Shown piece by piece: positions 26,203 to 34,193 of a stretch of 64,000 nt of DNA; positions within the stretch are counted from its first letter, which is position 1, and each line of letters begins with the position of its first letter. The stretch is from positions 1 to 64,000 of the forward strand of contig NZ_FOXC01000007.1 of NCBI RefSeq assembly GCF_900115605.1, read 5' to 3'. The position numbers and the translations under genes are program-made. Below the pieces are notes generated by a model. That model did not search any database. It saw only the letters and a list, made by a program, of their open reading frames with translations, and was not told the origin of the DNA. Source of the DNA: Halolactibacillus halophilus (lineage in GTDB: Bacteria > Bacillota > Bacilli > Bacillales > Amphibacillaceae).

Positions 26203-27261
26203 TTAGGACCCGATTACTTTTTCCGTCGCAACATCTAGTGTTTCACTGTCAACATTATCGATTGATGGACGATCACGATGGCTATCGCTGATCGTCATTA
26301 ATGTCCCTTTAGCAACCGCAAGGAGCGGTTCATCTGCAATATGGATTGGGACATGTAATTCTTGTTCAAGCCAAGGGGCGATGCCTTTTAGTAAAGCGCC
26401 ACCCCCGACAAGGGTAATGCCATAATCGACAATGTCACCACTTAGTTCAGGTGGTGATGATTCTAATGTTTGATGAATCATTAACACTATCTGATTAAGT
26501 GTGTCGACTAAAGCTGATTGTATCTCAGTCGATGTTAAAGTGACGGACTGCGGTAGACCAGTAAGGAGGTCACGTCCTCTGACGTTTAATGTCTCCTCCA
26601 TATGTGCGCCTGGTGCGTAACCAATGGTTTGTTTAATCATTTCAGCGGTTTGTTCACCAATCATAATATTGTACTTATTTTTGACGTGTTGAATAATTTC
26701 CTTATCTAAATCATCCCCTGCGGTCCTTAGTGAACGACTAGTGACAACACCCCCGTAAGAAATAATTGCTACTTCTGTTGTCCCACCGCCAATATCAACG
26801 ATGGTACTGCTTATTGGTGCTGTAATAGGTAGACCGGCGCCAATCGCCGCCGCTACAGGTTCTTCGATTAATTGTACCGCTTTAACCCCGAATGAATGCA
26901 TAGCATTTTCAATTGCCCGTTTTTCTACCGCTGTACTGCCAGACGGGACGCATATCGTCACCCGCGGTTTTCTAAAGCGTTGATTCAAGTTTTGTTGTAC
27001 TTTGGATAGGACGAGTTTTAGCATTTGACTCGTTAAATCAAAATCAGCAATCACACCTTCTTGGAGTGGTCGAATAGTATCAATATGGGCCGGTGTTTTT
27101 CCGACCATTACTTTAGCAACCTGTCCTGTTGCGGTGATTTTATTTGTTTGTCGATTAACAGAAATCACGGTTGGTTCATTATAAATCATGCCTTTATTTT
27201 TATGATAGACTAAGGTGTTGGCGGTACCTAAGTCAATGCCTAACTGAATTGGTTGAAACAT
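26203..27261 (-). CDS. MreB/Mbl-type actin homologue, 352 aa
   Basis: Membrane-bound actin-like filament protein that guides lateral wall synthesis. The ATP-binding motifs of the family are present: LGIDLGTANTLVY (phosphate 1), VDIGGGTTEVAIIS (phosphate 2), LVGGGALLKGIAPWL (adenosine), EEPVAAAIGAGLPI. The N-terminal MFQ plus hydrophobics fits a membrane tether. There is no mreC, mreD or minCD beside it, so it is a paralogue (MreBH or Mbl-like) rather than the cluster-borne MreB. The C-terminal tail of about 20 residues (after TLMTISDSH) is longer than usual. AAAGGGG precedes the ATG. Confidence 0.9.
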   Translation of the reverse strand: MFQPIQLGIDLGTANTLVYHKNKGMIYNEPTVISVNRQTNKITATGQVAKVMVGKTPAHIDTIRPLQEGVIADFDLTSQMLKLVLSKVQQNLNQRFRKPRVTICVPSGSTAVEKRAIENAMHSFGVKAVQLIEEPVAAAIGAGLPITAPISSTIVDIGGGTTEVAIISYGGVVTSRSLRTAGDDLDKEIIQHVKNKYNIMIGEQTAEMIKQTIGYAPGAHMEETLNVRGRDLLTGLPQSVTLTSTEIQSALVDTLNQIVLMIHQTLESSPPELSGDIVDYGITLVGGGALLKGIAPWLEQELHVPIHIADEPLLAVAKGTLMTISDSHRDRPSIDNVDSETLDVATEKVIGS

Positions 27262-27591
27262 ATATAAGCCCCTTTGTCATAAATTAATCCGTCTACATTC
27301 TTTTGTCTAGCATCGATGAATATAGACAATCTCATACTTTAATCTTCTGCAGTCTAGCATAATGTTTGCTTTATGAACAAACGTCATTAGACCTAAATCA
27401 GGAAAGATACAACTACCGGTTCACGAAAGATTAAAAATCTATTATAATAAATAAGGATTAAGTCTATTTTTTACATGTAACGCTAGGTATTCTATCAGGT
27501 GCATAACAAATAGCTAACAATCAAACAACAATCATATTACGGTATGTCACAGCGAAGTGACATAAATTAGCCCTATCGAAGGAGAAGACAG
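27262..27591. other. Divergent intergenic region with 8-bp hairpin before plsC
   Basis: 330 bp holding the divergent promoters of the mreB-like gene and plsC. TATGTCAC and GTGACATA form a perfect inverted repeat around AGCGAA at 27543-27564, about 17 bases before the plsC ribosome binding site. It could be an operator or an mRNA hairpin. No small gene is seen. Confidence 0.5.
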
Positions 27592-28299
27592 ATGAAAACG
27601 CTATGGATTTATTTATATGCGATCCGAATTACTATTCAAACATTGCCAAAATTAAAACACGCTCAAAAATTGCCGGATGATCCTTACGGACCGAAAGGAC
27701 AAGCTATCTACAAAATTCCACAAAGTGTGTCGAAACGAGTGATTAAAAAAACGAAAACAAAAGTAACCGTCACTGGGTTAGAACAAATACCTGAAGGTCC
27801 GGTATTATTCGCTTCTAATCATCAAGGATTATTTGATATTCTGTTATTGCTCGGCTATATCGAGCGCCCAATCGGGTTTATTGCAAAAAAAGAGATTAAA
27901 AAAATCCCACTCATTAGAAGCTGGATGAAAGAGCTGCAATGTGTCTTTATCGACCGAAGTAACCGCCGGGCTGCGATCAAAGTGATAGAGGATGGTGTGA
28001 ATAGTCTTAAACGCGGACAAAACATGGTGATTTTCCCGGAAGGCACCCGATCAAAAGGGGGGCCAATCGTGCCATTTAAGTCGGGGAGCTTAAGGCTAGG
28101 AACGCGGGCAGAAGTGCCGATCGTTCCAATTACAATTAACGGAACACATCTTATGTTGGAGGCAAACGACGGAAAAATGAAACAGGCAGATGTCTCTTTA
28201 ACAGTTGGAGAGCCATTGATGCCAGAGGCTTACAAAAATTTAAAGTCGCAAAAAATTGCAGATATTATTTATGAGCGTGTAAAAAGTAATCTCAAATAG
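27592..28299 (+). CDS. plsC: 1-acyl-sn-glycerol-3-phosphate acyltransferase, 235 aa
   Basis: Adds the second acyl chain in phosphatidic acid synthesis, at the inner face of the membrane. The catalytic block I is NHQGLFD (H-x4-D). Block II is QCVFIDRSNRRAA, block III is FPEGTRSKGG, and block IV is VPIVPITINGTH. One N-terminal hydrophobic helix and a basic patch anchor it. Full length for the PlsC family. GAAGGAGAAG lies before the ATG. Monocistronic, followed by a hairpin at 28337-28378. Confidence 0.92.
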   Translation: MKTLWIYLYAIRITIQTLPKLKHAQKLPDDPYGPKGQAIYKIPQSVSKRVIKKTKTKVTVTGLEQIPEGPVLFASNHQGLFDILLLLGYIERPIGFIAKKEIKKIPLIRSWMKELQCVFIDRSNRRAAIKVIEDGVNSLKRGQNMVIFPEGTRSKGGPIVPFKSGSLRLGTRAEVPIVPITINGTHLMLEANDGKMKQADVSLTVGEPLMPEAYKNLKSQKIADIIYERVKSNLK

Positions 28300-28710
28300 A
28301 GAGCCTAAGCAGCTTATCTATTGGCTGTGTGTAAAAAAGTGACCGAAGACATCACTATGTCTTAATGGTTGCTTTTTTGTTTTGATTACGTGAGGTAAAT
28401 ACTTACTTTAACTGAGTATATTTATCAACTGATACCGTACTTATAACAAGGGCTAATTTAAAAGTTTATACAAATATTGACGAGAAAATGACAGAAAGGC
28501 AATGGAAAATGCTCTAAAGATTGTGATTAGAATGTCGATATAAATATATAGATGTTTAAAATGTTAAGGAATGTAGATAATAATGAACAATTTTCTTGTT
28601 ATTTTGTTTAGCGACAACTAGGTTTTATCATTAAAATTCGCTATACTATAGAAGAGAATAATAAAAAAACGAATAGAACCAATAAATTACAATAAACTAA
28701 AGGTGATGCT
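28300..28710. other. Intergenic region between plsC and the GGDEF-EAL gene
   Basis: A terminator-like hairpin at 28337-28378 (AGTGACC and GGTTGCT arms, inner AAGACAT/ATGTCTT, then TTTTTT) is followed by about 300 AT-rich bases. These hold the promoter of the next gene, probably TATACT at about 28643-28648. No gene is seen. Confidence 0.55.
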
Positions 28711-30858
28711 ATGACTAACCCATCGATTACAGACATGTTAGAACAACAAACATTGAGTCAATTACTTGAACAATTTAAAGAACGACAGCTTGCTGAAGAT
28801 GAATTAAAGAAGCACCTTTATACATATGTCTCAACAAAAGTCTTTTCAACTGACGAATTGAATAAGAGTGTGAGTCGAACATTTGATATTATTCTGTTGG
28901 ATGATAAAGGCTATTTAACTTATTGTGATCAAAGTTTTGCTAAACATTTAGGTTATCAACAAGACGAATTGATTGACCATCATTATCGTATGCTTCATGC
29001 GAAAGTCCATGATGATCAATTTTATAATGATATGTGGCAAACCATTCAACAAGGTGATGTATGGACGGGAGACATTGTAACAGTCGCCAAAACAAATACC
29101 GCCCTTTGGTATCGAACAACGATTATTCCTATTCTTGATGGGGATCAAAAGCCGTTTCAATTTATCGTGTTCCATACGGATATTACCGATGTGAAAAAGA
29201 GTGATAAAGCAATATTAGAGCAACTTGATGATGATTACCGGAAAGTACTCAGTCATGTGATGAACCTGACTTTTCGTGTGAATCGTGACAAAACAGTTAA
29301 TCGCTACCGTTTCCGTTTATTTGAAGGGAAATTAATCCGAAAAATGTCACCGTCATTTGATCAGATTGTGACAGGCCATGACGTTTTCTTTGGTCAAAAT
29401 CCTGAACTCACCTATTATTTTGAACGCGCGTTTGAAGGGGAAGAAGTTCGTTTTAAACATCAATATAAACAAACAATACTGCTAACGACATTGGTGCCAA
29501 TTATTGAAAAGGGGCAAGTTGTTGAAGTGGTTGGGAGTTCGAGTGATGTGACCTCACTTGAAGAAGCGGAAAAGAAAGCGAAACGGTTAACGTATTATGA
29601 CTTATTAACTGACCTACCGAATCGAGAGAAATTCAAGCATGATTTGACAGATTATCTCCACCATCAACCGCGTGATTTGGCACTGTTAATTTGCGATATC
29701 GACAAATTAAAAAACATTAATGACACCCTTGGGGAAGTTATCGGGGATGATGTTATTCAAACGGTTGTGACACGTATTCGTGCCGAACTGACCGACTTCG
29801 ATACCCTCTATCGCTATGGGGGTGATGAATTTGCGATTATCACTACAGGTGACGAGGCTAGATTAAAAAACTTAACCGAGCGAATGATTCAAGCGATTAA
29901 TCGACCAGTAACCTCTCATCGGCAAGATGTGTTTGTCTCTGCTTCAATTGGTGTCAGCCGATTTAGTCTAGATGCAACAACAAAAGAACAACTCGTACGA
30001 CACGCAAATGTTGCTGTTCATTATTGCAAATTAAACGGGCGTAATCACACACTATTTTTTTCAGAAACCATGGAAGAAGATTATAATGAGAACTTAATTC
30101 TTGATGCGGATATTAGAAAAGCCTTGTATAACAAGGAGTTTGAACTTTATTATCAACCGCAAATTAATGTCATTACAGGTGAAGTGATTGGTCTTGAAGC
30201 GTTAATTCGCTGGATGCACCCGAAAAAAGGACCTGTTTCACCAGCGAAATTTATCCCACTGGCAGAAGAGTCAGGTGTGATTACACAAATTGGTGAATGG
30301 GTGATACGAGAAGCGTGTCAACAACATCAAACATGGTTAAAAGAAGGTTACGAGCCAATTCGTATTGCAGTAAATGTTTCGGCAATTGAGTTGCAACGAA
30401 CAGACTTCTCAGAAAAAGTAAGATCCATCCTGACTGAAACGAATATGGATCCGCATTTCTTGGAGATTGAAATTACTGAAAATAGTGTAATGCAAAATAC
30501 AGAAGAGTGCATTTTAACAATGAATTGTTTACGTAAAATGGGTATCTCATTGTCAATCGATGATTTTGGTACCGGTTATTCTTCATTTGGCTACTTAAAA
30601 CAATTCCCAATTAATTATTTAAAAATTGATCAGTCATTTGTAAGAAGTGCTCTCAAAGAACAAAGTAGTGCCGCAATTGTGAAAGCCATGATTCAACTAG
30701 CACATAACTTTGGCTTAAGAGTCGTCGCAGAGGGTGTTGAAGATGAAGCTATCTTGTCGTTATTAAAGGCAGAGAACTGTGACTTTTACCAGGGGTACTT
30801 TTATAGTAAACCAATTAGAGCGGTGGATATAAAGGAGCGAATTTTAAAGGCAAAGTAA
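28711..30858 (+). CDS. PAS-GGDEF-EAL bifunctional c-di-GMP protein, 715 aa
   Basis: Cytosolic protein with no membrane helices. A PAS domain lies at about residues 50-155 (DDKGYLTYCDQSFAKHLGY...). A second divergent PAS-like region is near 165-275. GGDEF is at about 285-450 with an intact YGGDEF active site and the RxxD-type position not obvious. EAL is at about 460-710 with intact EALIRW, ITENSVMQ, IDDFGTGYSS and AEGVED. All catalytic motifs for both synthesis and breakdown of c-di-GMP are present, so the net activity cannot be predicted. The PAS domain implies sensing of redox or a small ligand; aromatic and Cys pocket residues are not diagnostic. Own promoter and terminator. Confidence 0.93.
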   Translation: MTNPSITDMLEQQTLSQLLEQFKERQLAEDELKKHLYTYVSTKVFSTDELNKSVSRTFDIILLDDKGYLTYCDQSFAKHLGYQQDELIDHHYRMLHAKVHDDQFYNDMWQTIQQGDVWTGDIVTVAKTNTALWYRTTIIPILDGDQKPFQFIVFHTDITDVKKSDKAILEQLDDDYRKVLSHVMNLTFRVNRDKTVNRYRFRLFEGKLIRKMSPSFDQIVTGHDVFFGQNPELTYYFERAFEGEEVRFKHQYKQTILLTTLVPIIEKGQVVEVVGSSSDVTSLEEAEKKAKRLTYYDLLTDLPNREKFKHDLTDYLHHQPRDLALLICDIDKLKNINDTLGEVIGDDVIQTVVTRIRAELTDFDTLYRYGGDEFAIITTGDEARLKNLTERMIQAINRPVTSHRQDVFVSASIGVSRFSLDATTKEQLVRHANVAVHYCKLNGRNHTLFFSETMEEDYNENLILDADIRKALYNKEFELYYQPQINVITGEVIGLEALIRWMHPKKGPVSPAKFIPLAEESGVITQIGEWVIREACQQHQTWLKEGYEPIRIAVNVSAIELQRTDFSEKVRSILTETNMDPHFLEIEITENSVMQNTEECILTMNCLRKMGISLSIDDFGTGYSSFGYLKQFPINYLKIDQSFVRSALKEQSSAAIVKAMIQLAHNFGLRVVAEGVEDEAILSLLKAENCDFYQGYFYSKPIRAVDIKERILKAK

Positions 30859-30916
30859 AAAGCAAGTGATCTATCATCAAACAGTTAGTGTGATGATAAG
30901 ATCACTTGTTTTTTAA
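30858..30916 (+). terminator. Terminator of the GGDEF-EAL gene
   Basis: Long nested stem: AAGCAAGTGATCT with AGATCACTTGTTT, plus inner ATCATCA/TGATGAT. Confidence 0.85.
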
Positions 30917-30989
30917 GTTAGAATATTTTTAACTTATAGTATTTTTAGCTATAATGAGGTGTAATCAATTAAAAAAGGTGGTATATACT

Positions 30990-31454
30990 ATGATAAGAGT
31001 ACTTTTTGTTTGTCTCGGGAATATTTGTCGTTCGCCGATGGCAGAAGCATACTTTAGAGATTTAGTGAAAAAGAGAGGATTGATAGATCAATTTGAAATT
31101 GATTCAGCAGGCATTGGCCATTGGCATGAAGGAAAGCCCCCTTACATAGGGACACGTGATAAGTTGGATCAAGTAGGTATTACTTATGATGGGATGGTGG
31201 CTCGTCAAATCAAATCAAGTGATTTAGACGATTTTGATTATATTATTACAATGGACAATCAAAATCGCCAGGATGTAATGGCTTTAAGACAAGAAATGCC
31301 AACGGCTAAGATATTTAACTACATGGATGTCGTTGATAATGATTTAGAGGAAGTGCCTGATCCTTATCATACGGGCAAGTTTGATGAAACATTTGAACTG
31401 ATTGAATTAGGGGCAGAGAAATTATTAGCTCAAATACTAAATGAATCTGAATAA
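30990..31454 (+). CDS. yfkJ: Low-molecular-weight protein tyrosine phosphatase, 154 aa
   Basis: The P-loop VCLGNICRSPMAEA (Cys8 nucleophile, Cys13, Arg14) and the acid Asp in VPDPYHTG define a complete LMW-PTP. The ATG at 30990 follows AAAGGTGG; an upstream in-frame start would add 12 residues before the conserved N-terminus. The gene order phosphatase, small YtxH-like protein and YihY/BrkB protein matches B. subtilis yfkJ-yfkI-yfkH, which supports the name. Targets are unknown; homologues act in stress responses. Confidence 0.9.
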   Translation: MIRVLFVCLGNICRSPMAEAYFRDLVKKRGLIDQFEIDSAGIGHWHEGKPPYIGTRDKLDQVGITYDGMVARQIKSSDLDDFDYIITMDNQNRQDVMALRQEMPTAKIFNYMDVVDNDLEEVPDPYHTGKFDETFELIELGAEKLLAQILNESE

Positions 31455-31468
31455 TAGGAGTGAAACAA

Positions 31469-31750
31469 ATGCGAAATAAAAAAATGTTAGGTTTTATTGC
31501 GATTGGTGCCCTATCAGGAGCCGCTATTAGTTTGTTTGATAAAAATGTCCGCCGTGAATGTAAAGAAACGATGGACAATCAGATGTTGGAATGTCGTTAC
31601 TATGCCAAACATCCAGCAGAATTGATGCATCAGTGCCGTAAACAGCTCGCTTGTGTGATAGATTTTTCTGAAACAGCGTTAGACCTAACGGTCCAATCTG
31701 CTGATAAAATAGAGAATCTGCTGAACAATATTGATAAAAAGATTGACTGA
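31469..31750 (+). CDS. Small YtxH/YfkI-like protein, 93 aa
   Basis: The N-terminal membrane segment LGFIAIGALSGAAISLFDK resembles the YtxH-type opening, and the rest is helical (DFSETALDLTVQSADKIENLL). Three Cys residues lie in the middle (CKETMDN, ECRYYA, HQCRKQLACV). The ATG at 31469 lies 8 bases after AGGAG. It sits 14 bases after yfkJ and 29 before the yihY-like gene. It holds the yfkI position in the operon. Function unknown. Confidence 0.75.
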   Translation: MRNKKMLGFIAIGALSGAAISLFDKNVRRECKETMDNQMLECRYYAKHPAELMHQCRKQLACVIDFSETALDLTVQSADKIENLLNNIDKKID

Positions 31751-31779
31751 TATGTGTGAATAACAAGGAGGCGAATAAA

Positions 31780-32787
31780 ATGAACAGTCCCAACTGGAAA
31801 CGGTTAAAACAATTCGGTATCGATTTATTTAAGAACTTTACCGAAGATGAAGTGACCTCCTTATCTGCACAAATGGCGTACTTCTTTTTACTTTCGCTGT
31901 TTCCATTGTTAATTTTTCTCGTGACTTTAGTCGGTTACTTTCCGTTTGATGCGGCATCATTGATTTCGGACTTAAGTGGCTATATTCCTGGGGAGGCAAT
32001 GAGTTTGATTGAGTCAAACTTAGAACAAGTTGTAAATGCTAGTGGAGGTGGACTATTATCTGTTGGTATCATTGGTACACTCTGGTCTGCTTCAAATGGC
32101 ATTAATGCGGTGATGCGCTCATTAAATAAAGCTTATGATGTTGAAGAAAATCGTTCCTTTTTAGTGGGACGTTTAATCGCAATTTTATTGCTAGTATCGA
32201 TGCTCATTTTAATTCTTGTCGCTTTATTACTGCCTATCTTTGGCCGGGCGATTGGTGTTTATATCTTTTCGTTCTTTGGTGCATCTGAGACATTCATTGA
32301 TGTATGGAATATGTTACGATGGGTCATATCTTCATCAATTTTCTTTGTTGTTTTCTTGTATCTATACCGTTTAGCACCAAACGCTAAAGTATATATAAAA
32401 GATACACTTTACGGTGCTTTATTTGCGACACTTGGCTTTCAGTTAGCGTCGTTTGGTTTTAGTTTTTATGTCAATAATTTTGGGAATTATACAGCCACAT
32501 ATGGTAGCCTTGGTGGTATTATCATTATGATGTTTTGGTTTTATATTACCGGTATTGTTGTAATTACAGGTGGAGAAATCAATGCGTTAACGGCGAAGTA
32601 TCGAGGTCGTTCAAGTCAAAAGAACCGCAAAAATCATCAGCGCAAACCAAAGTCTGATGATTCAAGTAAGGAGAAAAAGTCAGATTCAAGTGCGAAGAAG
32701 AAACCAAATCAAACAGCACTAATCAAGCGAGATAAACAAGAATTAACAGAAGTAAATCAATTAAATAAAGACAAAGATATTAACTAG
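31780..32787 (+). CDS. yfkH: YihY/BrkB-family inner-membrane protein, 335 aa
   Basis: Six membrane helices in residues about 30-270, with family signatures LSAQMAYFFLLSLFPLLIFL, LWSASNGINAVMRSLNKAYDV, YGSLGGIIIMMFWFYITG and GGEINA. A hydrophilic tail of about 60 residues, very rich in Lys, Ser and Asp (after TAKYRGRSSQK), faces the cytoplasm. The ATG at 31780 follows AAGGAGG at 8 bases. Members were once thought to be ribonuclease BN, which is now known to be wrong; the real function is open. Last gene of the yfkJIH-like operon. Confidence 0.9.
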   Translation: MNSPNWKRLKQFGIDLFKNFTEDEVTSLSAQMAYFFLLSLFPLLIFLVTLVGYFPFDAASLISDLSGYIPGEAMSLIESNLEQVVNASGGGLLSVGIIGTLWSASNGINAVMRSLNKAYDVEENRSFLVGRLIAILLLVSMLILILVALLLPIFGRAIGVYIFSFFGASETFIDVWNMLRWVISSSIFFVVFLYLYRLAPNAKVYIKDTLYGALFATLGFQLASFGFSFYVNNFGNYTATYGSLGGIIIMMFWFYITGIVVITGGEINALTAKYRGRSSQKNRKNHQRKPKSDDSSKEKKSDSSAKKKPNQTALIKRDKQELTEVNQLNKDKDIN

Positions 32788-32806
32788 AATGATTCAAAAT
32801 TTGGGA

Positions 32807-32843
32807 AAAGATATTGGCCTTGTTAGCAGGGTCAATATCTTTT
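32807..32843 (+). terminator. Terminator of the yfkJIH-like operon
   Basis: AAAAGATATTGGCC and GGTCAATATCTTTT form a 14-bp stem with one G-U pair. Confidence 0.88.
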
Positions 32844-32972
32844 CTCACTACAGAATGAGCTTAGTACATGAAGTTAATGAACTCAATTTAAATAGAAAGA
32901 TGGGTCACATGAAGTATCATTTACAACTGATTTTCGGAATTATTAAATTTTTAAGGGTGAGTAGGTGAGGGT

Positions 32973-34088
32973 ATGGAGTACTTTGTTCAATTTCAGTTGA
33001 ATGTTTTTGCACTTTTGATTGTCGTAATTTTATACGCAATGATCAAATTGAAACTTAAAGTGAAAAGCTATGGCAAGTTTCTATTACGGATTATTATGCT
33101 TGTCTCTGCAGTCGCGATTATTGTTGAACCATTGACATGGATTTTTGACGGCAAGGTATTTCCGTTCAGCTATGTTTTAGAGTATGGCACGAATATCTTG
33201 TTATTTCTTGTTGGTCCTGTTTTAGGTGGCTTATTAATGAGTTATGTGGATTATCATACGTTTCACGACCCAAAACGATTAGGTAAGCGGTTATTTTATC
33301 AACAATGGAGTGTCGTGACGGTGATCATACTTATTGTCAATTTGTTTAACCCGATTTATTTCGAGGTGGATCCAGTCACAAATATTTATTCCAGTGGTGA
33401 CTTTAAAGATTTTCATTATGTCGTACTCGCAAGTATTTATATTTATATGATTGTCTCACTATACCGGCATCGCCGTCTCGTGACTAAACATGCTCAACAT
33501 ATTTTCACTTGGTTTTTTATGTTGCCGATTCTTGGTATGATTGTGCAGCTATTTAATTCGAGGCTATATTTCTCGTGGACATCAGTTGTGCTGGGCATTT
33601 TAGTAGCTTATATTTTCTTAGAATCACAAGCGACAGAAGAGGATCACTTAACAAAATTATATAATCGTCAAAGTTACGAAATGTATGTCGAGCATTTGAT
33701 TGAAGGAAATCAACCGTTTAGCTTTAATTTGTTTGATTTAAATCATTTTAAAATGATAAATGACACTTATGGCCATCTCGCTGGAGATCAAACGCTAATA
33801 GCTTTTGGACAAGTTCTTAAGCGTGTATTTGATAAGAATGCGCTTGTTTCAAGGCTAGGAGGAGATGAGTTTGTTGTTGTGATAGAGGGTGAGTACGTGA
33901 ATGAAACGTATCATGAGCAAATAAATAGCTTATTGCAACAATACGAAGAAAACTATATCAAACAGGTCTCCTTCAGTTCAGGGTTGTCTGTTAAAAATGG
34001 CTTTGAAACGACTGAACAAATTTATCAACATGCTGATCATAAGCTTTATAAAGAAAAACGCACCTATCACCAAAGTCTCGTTGATTAA
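32973..34088 (+). CDS. Membrane-bound diguanylate cyclase, 371 aa
   Basis: About six membrane helices in residues 8-215 form a sensory module without a named match. A GGDEF domain follows (about 220-371: LTKLYNRQSYEM, FDLNHFKMINDTYGHLAGD, SRLGGDEFVVVI). The catalytic motif is intact and no EAL is attached, so it is predicted to make c-di-GMP. It lies 2 kb from the GGDEF-EAL protein, giving a local c-di-GMP circuit. The ribosome binding site GGTGAGGGT is directly before the ATG. Confidence 0.9.
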   Translation: MEYFVQFQLNVFALLIVVILYAMIKLKLKVKSYGKFLLRIIMLVSAVAIIVEPLTWIFDGKVFPFSYVLEYGTNILLFLVGPVLGGLLMSYVDYHTFHDPKRLGKRLFYQQWSVVTVIILIVNLFNPIYFEVDPVTNIYSSGDFKDFHYVVLASIYIYMIVSLYRHRRLVTKHAQHIFTWFFMLPILGMIVQLFNSRLYFSWTSVVLGILVAYIFLESQATEEDHLTKLYNRQSYEMYVEHLIEGNQPFSFNLFDLNHFKMINDTYGHLAGDQTLIAFGQVLKRVFDKNALVSRLGGDEFVVVIEGEYVNETYHEQINSLLQQYEENYIKQVSFSSGLSVKNGFETTEQIYQHADHKLYKEKRTYHQSLVD

Positions 34089-34127
34089 TAAAGTATAACT
34101 ATTAAGATGAGTCATTTCTATAGAATG

Positions 34128-34168
34128 AAAACAAACGACGCCTGGGTTTTGGAGACGTCGTTTGTTTA
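34128..34168. terminator. Bidirectional terminator between converging genes
   Basis: A perfect stem AAACAAACGACG/CGTCGTTTGTTT lies between the cyclase and the P-type ATPase. A-run and T-run flanks serve both strands. Confidence 0.88.
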
Positions 34169-34193
34169 GTGTCGTTTTCTTTATATATATGGT

